Assembly: GCA_016287245.1 (NCBI GenBank)
Contig: JAEEWG010000001.1
Span: 62,001-126,000, forward strand
Reading direction: 5' to 3'
Source of the DNA: Clostridia bacterium
GTDB lineage: Bacteria > Bacillota > Clostridia > Saccharofermentanales > Saccharofermentanaceae
DNA: 64,000 bases
Shown here: positions 44,556 through 53,360 of the stretch, piece by piece
Numbering within the stretch: position 1 is the stretch's first letter
Layout of the letters: each line of letters opens with the position of its first letter
Position numbers and translations under genes: made by a program
The notes under the pieces: generated by a model
Told to the model about the DNA's origin: nothing
The model's input: only the letters and a program-made list of their open reading frames with translations
Databases searched by the model: none

Positions 44556-47500
44556 ATGAACAGTAAAAACATTCTCGTATCCGTTGCGATCGCTGCTTTA
44601 ATAGCAGCGGTCGCTGTTCCTTTAAATGGACGATCCGGAGCTTATTCCGGAGAAGACGGAAAACCATTGCAACAGTCAGTATATGCATCTAATTCCGGTA
44701 TCCATATCGGAAGCGAAAATTTCCCTGATGCGTATTTTCGAAACTATCTTTTAACTTCGATCGATTCGGACAGGGATGAGTATCTTAGTGCAAGTGAAAT
44801 TAAAAATACGAAGAAGATCTATTGTCCAGGAAAGAAAATCAGTTCTCTGGAGGGTATTTCCTATTTTACGGCGCTTGAGGAACTTGAATGTAATTCGAAT
44901 TCGATTACTTCGTTAAATGTGAATCAGAATAAAGCTCTGAAAAAACTCCGCTGTGATGGAAATAATATCAGCACCCTTGTTTTCGATGAGTGTAAAGACC
45001 TTGAGTATCTGGTCTGTTCAAGAAATAACATCAGCATACTTGATGTAAGCGCAAATAAAAAACTAGAAAGCCTGCATTGCGAATCAAACTCGCTTTCTTC
45101 GCTTATACTTTCCGAGAACAAAGATCTCTTAGTTCTGGTTTGCGGTAGTAACTCCATCAGCTCGTTAAACCTTTCCTCGAACACAAAACTAAAGACTCTT
45201 TTCTGTAGTGATAATAAAATCAGTTCGCTTTCTCTTTCCGCGCATTCTGATCTTGAAAGCATTAAATGTCAGAATAATCAATTGACTTCACTATCTCTTG
45301 GAGAAAAGAAATTGCTTGTTCGGCTTGAGTGCGGATCGAATCAGCTGACGAGTCTTCAATTAGATGCTCCGCTTCTTCAGATATTCAATTGCAGCTCGAA
45401 TAATCTCACTTCACTTGACGTAAGCAAGTGTATTTCTCTTGTTGAATTTAATTGTTCGAAGAATCAAATAACCTCTTTGAATCTTGGCACGATTTCAACG
45501 ATCCAGAATCTTGCGTGCAATGCCAATAAGATCTCCTCTCTCGATCTTTCGCATTTATCTGACCTTCGCGTTTTGAACTGCCATGGAAATCAGATCAAAA
45601 GTCTTGATTTTAGTAATAACCCGTTAATTGGAAATGTCCGTGTATCTTCCAATAGTCTTACTTCACTGAATATATGTGAAAAGAACTATCTGATCCAGTT
45701 GCATTGCGAAAAGAATAGTCTTACATCTTTAGAGATCAGTGAAAACAGGAATTTAAAGACTCTCAACTGCGCAGAGAATAAGCTTACAGGCCTGGATATC
45801 AGTACGCTCAAATCGCTTGCAGATCTTGATGTTTCCAATAACCAGTTGAAGTCTATAGATGTAAGTACAAATGCGAAATTGCAGCAATTGTACTGTGAAA
45901 ACAACAAGATCACTTCCATTGATGTTACTCATAACCCAGCACTGGACAAACTGAAATGCTACGGCAATCAGATTCTTTCGCTTTTTATCGGGACAACTCC
46001 GAGGCTTGTGAAACTTTTAAATGAACATCCACTGAAATATGATGCTGCCAATGATTATTCCTACTCCACGTATTCATACGACCGTGCATATGAGCTTTAT
46101 GTGGATAACGAAACAGCAGTCAGCCTGGATATGTATAATATTGATCCTCTGCATTTCCCGGATGAAAACTTCCGAAACTATGTCGCTTCGACTTTTGATA
46201 CTGATGGTAATGGATCTCTTAGTGAGAGTGAAGTCAATGCGGTCACGATCATCGACTGCCCGTATAAGAGGATCGAGTCACTTAAGGGCGTGGAATTCTT
46301 TACTAATGCAACTTTTATCAACTGCTACGGAAACAAGCTGAAGGAACTTGATGTCAGCAAGAATACTCTGCTTGAAAAACTTTTCTGTTACTCGAACCAG
46401 ATCCCGGAACTGTATCTTACCAGTAACACGAAACTTAAGGAACTGAGTGTTCATGATAATCCGTTAACTTATTTGAAACTTACCGAATGCACAGAAATAT
46501 ACAGCGTAGACTGCACAAACTGTTCTCTGATGTCACTGTCCATATATAATTGCCCGAAACTTCTGCAGCTGATTTCGGATGTCCCACTGACCCTTTCGTC
46601 AGGAAGCGTTTATAAGACTTCCAATAAGACGTATAGCGGAGTGAAATATGCACTTAATACGGATGTTTCGCTGATCATCTATACGAGCACGGAGGATATC
46701 GGGATCAATGATATATATTTTCCGGACAGTAATTTCCGAAAGTATCTTTTCGATATGAAAGATCCGGATCATACGGGTGCCTTCAGTGAAAGTGAGATCA
46801 ATTCCATGACGCAGATTGAATGCGGAGGAAAGTCGATCGCGGATCTTACGGGGATCGAGCTGTTCCCGAACCTTGAAACTTTGGCCTGTTATAACAATCA
46901 AATAGCAAGTATTGATCTGAGCAGGAATCCGAAGCTTATATATTTCAGCGGTTACGGGAATAAGTTTACAGAGATCTCGGTAAGACAATGCCCGAATCTT
47001 GCCAAACTCATTCATGAAGCGACGCCGCAGTACAGCAATAAGACCGTAAGATACAGCAGTAATGAAGGATATACATTCTATTACTTCTCCGTGGATGAGA
47101 GCGTGAAGATCATTGAGCCGGTATGGATCGACGAGACGACTTTCCCGGATCAGAACTTTAGAACCTATGTGTCCTCAAACTTTGATTCAGATAAGAACGG
47201 CTATCTTGATCAGACCGAGATCTCATCGGTCAAAGAGATCAATTGCGGCAGCAGTTCGATCACGACATTAAAAGGTGTAGAACATTTTCCTAAACTTACA
47301 CAACTGGTCTGTGTATCCAATCAGATCACCACACTTGATCTTAGTGAGAATAAGAATGTTAAGTTTGTATCCTGCGGGAACAATGCAATGACGGAACTGA
47401 ATCTTCAGAACTGCACGAAACTTTCCTATCTGGACTGCAGCCTGAATAACATCGGAAAACTCGATATTTCCATGTGTCCGTCTCTTGTCGAGGTATATAA

Positions 47501-48173
47501 GACCTGCGATCGGGTAGAGAAGATGTATAAGAATTTCCGCTACTATGAGTATGGAGATAAAACCTCTTCATGTTTCCTCTCATATGACGCAACAGTTGAA
47601 CTGACAGTCAGCGATCTAAAGCCGGGTAAGGTGACCGGCCTGAAAGCGGTATCGGCAGGGAAGAATAAAGTCAAACTGACCTGGAATACTGTCGAAGGGG
47701 CAGAAGGCTATCTCGTATATGCCCAGAAGGACAAGAAATACGGATATGTCGGTATGACCACAAAGGGAACGACCTTCACAGACACCAAAGCTTTGGATAC
47801 AGACTGGAATTTCTACTGGGTATTTGCCTATGTAAAAGATGAGAACGGGAAGATGATTCCCGGCGGATGTGAGAAATACGTCTATGCCAAGGGCGTCTGC
47901 CTTGCAGTAACCAACCTGAAGGCATCTTCCGGAACGGGTTTTGTGAAGCTTTCATGGACGGCCTCCGAAGGATCAGAAGGGTATCTCATTTACGGTATCC
48001 GTCCGGGCGGATCCTACGGCTACATCGGTATGACGACGAAAGGAACGACCTATACAGATACCAAGGCATCAAAGACAGACTACACGTTCTACTGGGTATT
48101 CCCGTACCACAAGAACGGAAATACGATGGTCGTTGGCGGAACCGCGAAGTATACGTACGGAAGGGCAAGATAA
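44556..48173 (+). CDS. Array gene 5: giant secreted LRR protein with four EF-hand/LRR blocks
   Basis: 1205 residues. After a signal peptide (about 1-28) there are four consecutive copies of the block cap (FPDxxFR) + EF-hand-like loop + LRR. The loops are DSDRDEYLSASE, DTDGNGSLSESE, DPDHTGAFSESE and DSDKNGYLDQTE; the blocks have about 18, 4, 2 and 3 LRR units, each closed by a cap such as YNCPKLLQLI or SMCPSLVEVY. The usual double Fn3-like module ends the protein (about 1024-1205). This is the array's own internal duplication. It follows gene 4 by 39 bases (AGGAGG before ATG) and ends before a strong terminator. Confidence 0.92.
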   Translation: MNSKNILVSVAIAALIAAVAVPLNGRSGAYSGEDGKPLQQSVYASNSGIHIGSENFPDAYFRNYLLTSIDSDRDEYLSASEIKNTKKIYCPGKKISSLEGISYFTALEELECNSNSITSLNVNQNKALKKLRCDGNNISTLVFDECKDLEYLVCSRNNISILDVSANKKLESLHCESNSLSSLILSENKDLLVLVCGSNSISSLNLSSNTKLKTLFCSDNKISSLSLSAHSDLESIKCQNNQLTSLSLGEKKLLVRLECGSNQLTSLQLDAPLLQIFNCSSNNLTSLDVSKCISLVEFNCSKNQITSLNLGTISTIQNLACNANKISSLDLSHLSDLRVLNCHGNQIKSLDFSNNPLIGNVRVSSNSLTSLNICEKNYLIQLHCEKNSLTSLEISENRNLKTLNCAENKLTGLDISTLKSLADLDVSNNQLKSIDVSTNAKLQQLYCENNKITSIDVTHNPALDKLKCYGNQILSLFIGTTPRLVKLLNEHPLKYDAANDYSYSTYSYDRAYELYVDNETAVSLDMYNIDPLHFPDENFRNYVASTFDTDGNGSLSESEVNAVTIIDCPYKRIESLKGVEFFTNATFINCYGNKLKELDVSKNTLLEKLFCYSNQIPELYLTSNTKLKELSVHDNPLTYLKLTECTEIYSVDCTNCSLMSLSIYNCPKLLQLISDVPLTLSSGSVYKTSNKTYSGVKYALNTDVSLIIYTSTEDIGINDIYFPDSNFRKYLFDMKDPDHTGAFSESEINSMTQIECGGKSIADLTGIELFPNLETLACYNNQIASIDLSRNPKLIYFSGYGNKFTEISVRQCPNLAKLIHEATPQYSNKTVRYSSNEGYTFYYFSVDESVKIIEPVWIDETTFPDQNFRTYVSSNFDSDKNGYLDQTEISSVKEINCGSSSITTLKGVEHFPKLTQLVCVSNQITTLDLSENKNVKFVSCGNNAMTELNLQNCTKLSYLDCSLNNIGKLDISMCPSLVEVYKTCDRVEKMYKNFRYYEYGDKTSSCFLSYDATVELTVSDLKPGKVTGLKAVSAGKNKVKLTWNTVEGAEGYLVYAQKDKKYGYVGMTTKGTTFTDTKALDTDWNFYWVFAYVKDENGKMIPGGCEKYVYAKGVCLAVTNLKASSGTGFVKLSWTASEGSEGYLIYGIRPGGSYGYIGMTTKGTTYTDTKASKTDYTFYWVFPYHKNGNTMVVGGTAKYTYGRAR

Positions 48174-48220
48174 CGAACTGATAAGCCGAAATCGCTGAAA
48201 AATCAGCCTTTAACACATCA

Positions 48221-48255
48221 GATCCCGTCGAATTTCCGGCGGGATCTTCTTTTTG
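48221..48255 (+). terminator. Rho-independent terminator after array gene 5
   Basis: GATCCCGTCG (48221-48230) and CGGCGGGATC (48237-48246) form a 10-base stem with one G-U pair, followed by TTCTTTTTG. It closes the first half of the array (genes 1-5). Confidence 0.9.
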
Positions 48256-48287
48256 ATTATATCAAATTTGAAAATTTTATGAATAAA

Positions 48288-48316
48288 TTGTAAATTTCCA
48301 AAAAGTAATGTATACT
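48288..48316 (+). promoter_or_regulatory. Promoter of array gene 6
   Basis: TTGTAA (48288-48293), 17 bases, TATACT (48311-48316). The start near 48323 gives a leader of about 33 bases. Together with the terminator just upstream it divides the array into two transcription units. Confidence 0.7.
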
Positions 48317-48355
48317 ATCGTCGGGTGAAGATAAATTTTTGGGTCAGGAGTGGAT

Positions 48356-49894
48356 GTGTTTGTGAATAGAAAAGTTATTGGAATGCTTGCTTTTTCGGCA
48401 AGTCTGGTGATCGCTACATGTGCTTATATTCCGGGTATGCCTTTGCTGGCAACAGATGACAGTCCGATCGTCTGTAGATTAAATGAGAAGAATTTCCCGG
48501 ATAAGAACTTCCTTGATAAAGTACGAGAATACGATAAGGATAGTAACGGGTATCTATCAGAGCAGGAGATTGCTGCTGTTACGAAAATGTATTTTTATGA
48601 TGATGGTATCGAGTCTCTTGATGGAATAGAGTATTTTACGTCACTTAAACTCCTTCGATGTGGGTCGAACAAGATCAAAAGTCTCAATATTGGTGCTCTC
48701 AAACAATTGGAACAACTGGATTGTTCGAATAATGAACTATATGAACTTGATGTAAGATATAATCCGGCTTTGCAGAATCTGGAATGTGATCAAAACCACC
48801 TTAAGACGATTGATGTTTCTCATAATAGTAATCTTACTTTTCTGACTTGTTCAGAAAATGAATTGACTTCGCTTGATTTAAGCAAGAATGAGAAATTGAA
48901 TGGTGTTATGTGCGGTTATAACCCCATCAAATCTTTGGATTTTTCGGGAAATCCTAATTTGAGTTCTCTTGATTGCAGAAACTGTCCTATTGAAAGCCTG
49001 GATTTTTCCAACAATCCGAAATTTAGTGATCTGAATTGTTCAGATAATCGTATCAGAGTATTAGATCTCAGTAAGAATACGAATATGTTCCGTTTGATCT
49101 GTAAGAATAATGGCATGAAGGAACTGTATCTGAACAGCGAGCGACTTGATTTTATGGCGTGTTATGGAAATAAGATCGCCAGTTTGGATCTTTCCCATTG
49201 TCCGAGGTTTTTGACTCTTATGGGGTATGCGCCGCGCTTGACTCACCAAGGTGAGGATGCAACTTACGATTATTATTTTGAAAAGGGCTGGACGCAGTTC
49301 TATTTTGATCGGTCGACGGCGCTTCTTCTCGAAGAGCCGAAGCCGGATAAGGTCACCGGGCTTACTGCCGTTGGTGTGGGGAAAAATAAGGTAAAGCTTT
49401 CCTGGGAGGAAGTTGAGGACGCGGATGGGTATTTAATTTATGCACAGAAAGATTCTCAGTATGGATATGTCGGTATGACCACAAGTGGCACTACTTTTAC
49501 CGATACAAAAGCGCTGGATACAGATTACAACTACTACTGGGTCTTCGCTTATTATGAGAATCATTTTGATGAGAAAGTCTGCGGAGGCTGTGAAAAGTAT
49601 GTGTATGCAAAAGGCGTCTGCGCTGCGGTGACAGGTCTTTCGGCTTCTTCACAACAGAGCTATGTCAGACTTTCCTGGAATGCGGTTACCGATGCGGACG
49701 GGTATCTGATCTACGGTATCCGACCGGGTGGAGAATATGGATATATTGGCATGACGACTTTGGGAACGTCTTATAAAGATAGGAATGCATCTTCGGATGA
49801 CTGGACTTTCTACTGGGTATTTCCATATCACAAAAACGGGGAGAAGATGATCGTCGGCGGAACAGCCGCGTACGTCTACGGCAAGTCGCTGTAA
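48356..49894 (+). CDS. Array gene 6: secreted LRR protein with tandem Fn3-like C-terminus
   Basis: 512 residues. The start is a GTG; those at 48350, 48356 and 48362 are all in frame, and AGGAG at 48346-48350 fits 48356 or 48362 best. Signal peptide to about residue 24. EF-hand-like loop DKDSNGYLSEQE, nine LRR units, cap LDLSHCPRFLTLMGYA, a segment with WTQFYFD shared with gene 7, then two Fn3-like repeats (about 330-512) with GGCEKYVYAKGVC between. The C-terminus is AYVYGKSL, a variant of the KYTYGKAR end. It has its own promoter. Confidence 0.9.
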   Translation: MFVNRKVIGMLAFSASLVIATCAYIPGMPLLATDDSPIVCRLNEKNFPDKNFLDKVREYDKDSNGYLSEQEIAAVTKMYFYDDGIESLDGIEYFTSLKLLRCGSNKIKSLNIGALKQLEQLDCSNNELYELDVRYNPALQNLECDQNHLKTIDVSHNSNLTFLTCSENELTSLDLSKNEKLNGVMCGYNPIKSLDFSGNPNLSSLDCRNCPIESLDFSNNPKFSDLNCSDNRIRVLDLSKNTNMFRLICKNNGMKELYLNSERLDFMACYGNKIASLDLSHCPRFLTLMGYAPRLTHQGEDATYDYYFEKGWTQFYFDRSTALLLEEPKPDKVTGLTAVGVGKNKVKLSWEEVEDADGYLIYAQKDSQYGYVGMTTSGTTFTDTKALDTDYNYYWVFAYYENHFDEKVCGGCEKYVYAKGVCAAVTGLSASSQQSYVRLSWNAVTDADGYLIYGIRPGGEYGYIGMTTLGTSYKDRNASSDDWTFYWVFPYHKNGEKMIVGGTAAYVYGKSL

Positions 49895-49969
49895 GTAATA
49901 GTGAAACGGCGGTCGTGGGGATGACGCCGGTTGATGAAGAAATCTAATCATATCAGGAGAGATTTTTTC

Positions 49970-51568
49970 ATGAAAAAGAACATCAGGCGTGTCCTTGTGA
50001 CCTCGATCATTGCTTTGACGGCCATTTGTGTGATTTCTTCGATTCAGCCGTCCTTATCTAAAAAGGTGGCTGCAAATGAGATCCCGATCAATGAATCAAC
50101 ATTTCCGGATCCGAATTTCCGAAGTTTTGTCCTCGAGAAGATCGATAAAGATAACAGTTTATCGTTAAGTACTGCAGAGATAGAAGAGACAGATTATATA
50201 TACTGTGCTTCTAAGGGAATAAGTGATTTTACAGGTATTGAGTACTTTACCTCTCTGAAACGGCTCTCTATCCGAAATAACAATCTCACATCCTTTGATC
50301 TTTCAGGAGTTCAATCGCTGACTGAACTTGATTGCAGTGAAAACCCGCTGAAAAAATTAGATATGTCGGCGTATCCAGGTCTAAAAGAACTGACTTGCTA
50401 TGATTGTGGACTTACTGAAATAAATGTAAAGTCTAATTCTTCACTGAGGAGGCTGTCCTGCTATAACAATCCGCTCACAAAACTTGATGTATCTTCAAAT
50501 CTCGATTTGAGAGAACTCAATTGCAGCTGCGAAAACCTGACTTCGCTTGATCTTTCGAAGAATACAGCGCTTACCACGCTTACATGCAAAAATACGAAGA
50601 TCAAGTCGTTTGATTTTAGTAATAATACAGAGCTTTGCGACCTGTATTGCGAGAACAACCAGCTGGAATCACTGGATGTCAGTAATTGTCCGCGTTTAGC
50701 TTTTCTCGTTTGTTCCGGTAATAAGATAAAGAGCCTGGACCTGCGCAATAACAAAAATCTATATAAACTGAACTGTACCTTCAATGAGATCACGACGTTG
50801 CTTTTAAACAGTCCGAGACTCGACATCATGGATTCGTTTGGAAATCATGTTACCGAACTGAATATATCCCACTGTCCGAGATTCCTTGAACTGATGGAGT
50901 ATGTTCCGCTTCGTTCTTCATCCTACATGGGGGCCGAATATGAATTCTACCATTATCCGGGCTGGACGCAGTTCAGCTTTGATAAGGGAGCCAAGCTCAT
51001 CACCGTGGAACCTAAGCCGGAGTCCGTTACGGGTATTTCCGCGCAGCCGGCTGGAAGAGGTAGAGTCAGCCTTTCCTGGAATGCAGTGGAAGGCGCCGAC
51101 GGGTATCTTGTTTATGCGCAAAAAGACGGTGAGTATGCCTACGTCGGCATGACTACGCGTGGAACTACTTTTACAGATACAAAAGCACTGGACTTTGATT
51201 ATAACTATTACTGGGTATTTGCCTATTACGTGAATGATTTTGGAGAGATGATCTGTGGCGGATGCGAAAAGTATGTATATGCCAAAGGTGTTACTTTGGC
51301 AGTTACTGATCTTCGAGCCAGCTCATCGACCGGTCGTGTCAAACTCAACTGGACGGCATCCGTAGGCGCAGATGGCTATCTGATCTACGGGATCCGCCCG
51401 GGCGAGAGCTACGGATATATCGGTATGACAACGACCGGAACGGCTTTTGTTGATAGGAAAGCCTCCACAGAAGATTGGACATTCTACTGGGTATTCCCAT
51501 TCCACTATAACGGAGACGAAATGATCGTTGGCGGAACCGCCGCCTATGTGTACGGGAAAGCGCTTTAA
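49970..51568 (+). CDS. Array gene 7: secreted LRR protein with tandem Fn3-like C-terminus
   Basis: 532 residues. ATG at 49970 with AGGAG 10 bases upstream gives a clean signal peptide (MKKNIRRVLVTSIIALTAIC); an upstream in-frame TTG at 49931 would add 13 residues. The loop DKDNSLSLSTAE lacks the central Gly of the EF-hand pattern. Ten LRR units, cap ISHCPRFLELMEYV, then WTQFSFD and two Fn3-like repeats (about 350-532). In the linker the second Cys is Thr (GGCEKYVYAKGVT). It is close to gene 6 in layout. Confidence 0.9.
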   Translation: MKKNIRRVLVTSIIALTAICVISSIQPSLSKKVAANEIPINESTFPDPNFRSFVLEKIDKDNSLSLSTAEIEETDYIYCASKGISDFTGIEYFTSLKRLSIRNNNLTSFDLSGVQSLTELDCSENPLKKLDMSAYPGLKELTCYDCGLTEINVKSNSSLRRLSCYNNPLTKLDVSSNLDLRELNCSCENLTSLDLSKNTALTTLTCKNTKIKSFDFSNNTELCDLYCENNQLESLDVSNCPRLAFLVCSGNKIKSLDLRNNKNLYKLNCTFNEITTLLLNSPRLDIMDSFGNHVTELNISHCPRFLELMEYVPLRSSSYMGAEYEFYHYPGWTQFSFDKGAKLITVEPKPESVTGISAQPAGRGRVSLSWNAVEGADGYLVYAQKDGEYAYVGMTTRGTTFTDTKALDFDYNYYWVFAYYVNDFGEMICGGCEKYVYAKGVTLAVTDLRASSSTGRVKLNWTASVGADGYLIYGIRPGESYGYIGMTTTGTAFVDRKASTEDWTFYWVFPFHYNGDEMIVGGTAAYVYGKAL

Positions 51569-51627
51569 AGAGCATCAAAATATAACGAAAAAAGCTTTTC
51601 AAAAAAGACAGGAGACGAATCAAGAAC

Positions 51628-53319
51628 ATGAAAAACATTTGCAGAAAAACACTTGCCATGATGATGAGTGCCGGGATCCTTTCCGGAGCTCTGATTATTT
51701 CACAGCCGGCAGAGAAAAAGATGGTGAATGCCGCTATTTCAAAACAAACACTGATGTATGGGGTAAAACCTTTGACCTCAGGTGTCAACTCTGATAATGC
51801 TGCTACTGTGTACATGGGAAATTATGACGCGCCGATCGCCTGGCGAGTGATCGGCTATAACGGAACGCAGGTCAGTTCGAAGAGCAATGCCGGCTGCTTA
51901 ACACTGCTTTCAAGTAAAGCGATCGGAAAAGCAGGCCCGTTTAATTCTCAGCTTTCCAGAGGAAATAGTTATTCGGGTTCGGCTTTGCAGACACGATTGA
52001 ATGATCTGTTCAGCAATACTTCTTATTTTTCGAGCCTTGAGCAGGCGGCCGTTGCTGGAAAGACATTAGTAACAAGTACTTTTTCGAGTGTTGAATATCC
52101 GGATGGAGTCGCAGGAACAAAAGTAACTGATGCTAAGTTATGGCCTTTATCGACCAAAGAATCTTCATATCTGAATGAAAAGATCAGAGATATCGATGTG
52201 GACTGGTGGCTTTGTTCGCCCGGTGATTCGAACTCGTCGGCAACTTATGTGGGTGATGATGGAAACTATCACTTCTTTGGGGATACCGTGACGAAAAATA
52301 AGTACAGCCGCCCGGCCATGAATGTTAAGGAGGAGGAGATCTTCCTGACAACAGCCAATGGCCTCAAGAGTAATAGTGTATCTTCCGTCTCAAAGATGAC
52401 GAAGATCACGAACGCGACAACAAACGAGTGGAAGCTGACGCTTTACGATGATTCGAGAAAGGATTTTCGTGTCAGCTGCTATGACGAAAGAGAAGTCGAT
52501 GCCGGCGGCGCTGTCATGATTGATTACAACGGAGCGAAGTCAGGTTCTTCTGAGTTCGTTTCTGTGATCGTTGCCGATATGAACGGGGAACCGCTCTATT
52601 ACGGACATATCGCAAATAATTCGACAAGTGGCTCGGCCAGATTCGTTTTCCCGAGAGATCTTCAGACGGGTGACTATTATCTGAAAGTATTCAGTGAGCA
52701 GTGCAATGGCGATAAGAAGACGGACTATTCTTCTGTGCAGCGTTCGCTGACCTTCCATGTCAATAACCCGGGTACAGTAAGAAACATCAAATGTACACCT
52801 GCCGGACGCAACAAGGTCAAACTTTCCTGGGATGCAGTCCCGACTGCAGAAGGATATCTCATCTATGCACAGAAGGCCGGAGTTTACGGTTTTGTTGGCA
52901 TGACGACACAGGGAACGACCTATACGGATGTAAATGCGCTGGATACAGATTATAACTATTACTGGGTATTTGCGTTTATCACAGATAGTCAAGGCAGACG
53001 TATCCCGGGAAAATGCCAGATGTATGCCTATGGCAAGGGTGTCTGTGCTGCGGTCACAGGGCTTCGCGCGTCATCCGGTTCCGGGTATGTCAAACTTACC
53101 TGGAATCAGGTAGCTGATGCCGATGGTTATCTGATCTATGGTATCCGTCCGGGCGGAGAATACGGCTATATCGGCATGACGAATACCGGTACATCTTATA
53201 CCGATCGAAGTGCATCCGCATCGGCATATACCTTTTACTGGGTATATCCATATCATTTGAATAACGGGAAAATGATCCCGGGTGGAACGGCAAACTACAC
53301 CTACGGGAAATCATTATAA
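51628..53319 (+). CDS. Array gene 8: secreted DUF6273-like protein with tandem Fn3-like C-terminus
   Basis: 563 residues. Signal peptide (about 1-38). DUF6273-like domain (about 50-240) with VYMGNYDAPIAWRVIGYNG, SGSALQTRLNDLF, WPLSTKESSYLNEKIRD and DWWLCSPGDS. A beta-rich domain (about 245-385) with ADMNGEPLYYGHIANN is shared with gene 9. The double Fn3-like module (about 388-563) carries the linker GKCQMYAYGKGVC and ends ANYTYGKSL. AGGAGA lies 12 bases before the ATG. Confidence 0.88.
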   Translation: MKNICRKTLAMMMSAGILSGALIISQPAEKKMVNAAISKQTLMYGVKPLTSGVNSDNAATVYMGNYDAPIAWRVIGYNGTQVSSKSNAGCLTLLSSKAIGKAGPFNSQLSRGNSYSGSALQTRLNDLFSNTSYFSSLEQAAVAGKTLVTSTFSSVEYPDGVAGTKVTDAKLWPLSTKESSYLNEKIRDIDVDWWLCSPGDSNSSATYVGDDGNYHFFGDTVTKNKYSRPAMNVKEEEIFLTTANGLKSNSVSSVSKMTKITNATTNEWKLTLYDDSRKDFRVSCYDEREVDAGGAVMIDYNGAKSGSSEFVSVIVADMNGEPLYYGHIANNSTSGSARFVFPRDLQTGDYYLKVFSEQCNGDKKTDYSSVQRSLTFHVNNPGTVRNIKCTPAGRNKVKLSWDAVPTAEGYLIYAQKAGVYGFVGMTTQGTTYTDVNALDTDYNYYWVFAFITDSQGRRIPGKCQMYAYGKGVCAAVTGLRASSGSGYVKLTWNQVADADGYLIYGIRPGGEYGYIGMTNTGTSYTDRSASASAYTFYWVYPYHLNNGKMIPGGTANYTYGKSL

Positions 53320-53360
53320 AAACCAAAAATCTAACGGAGATCAGGAAAGGGGTTGTGTTT

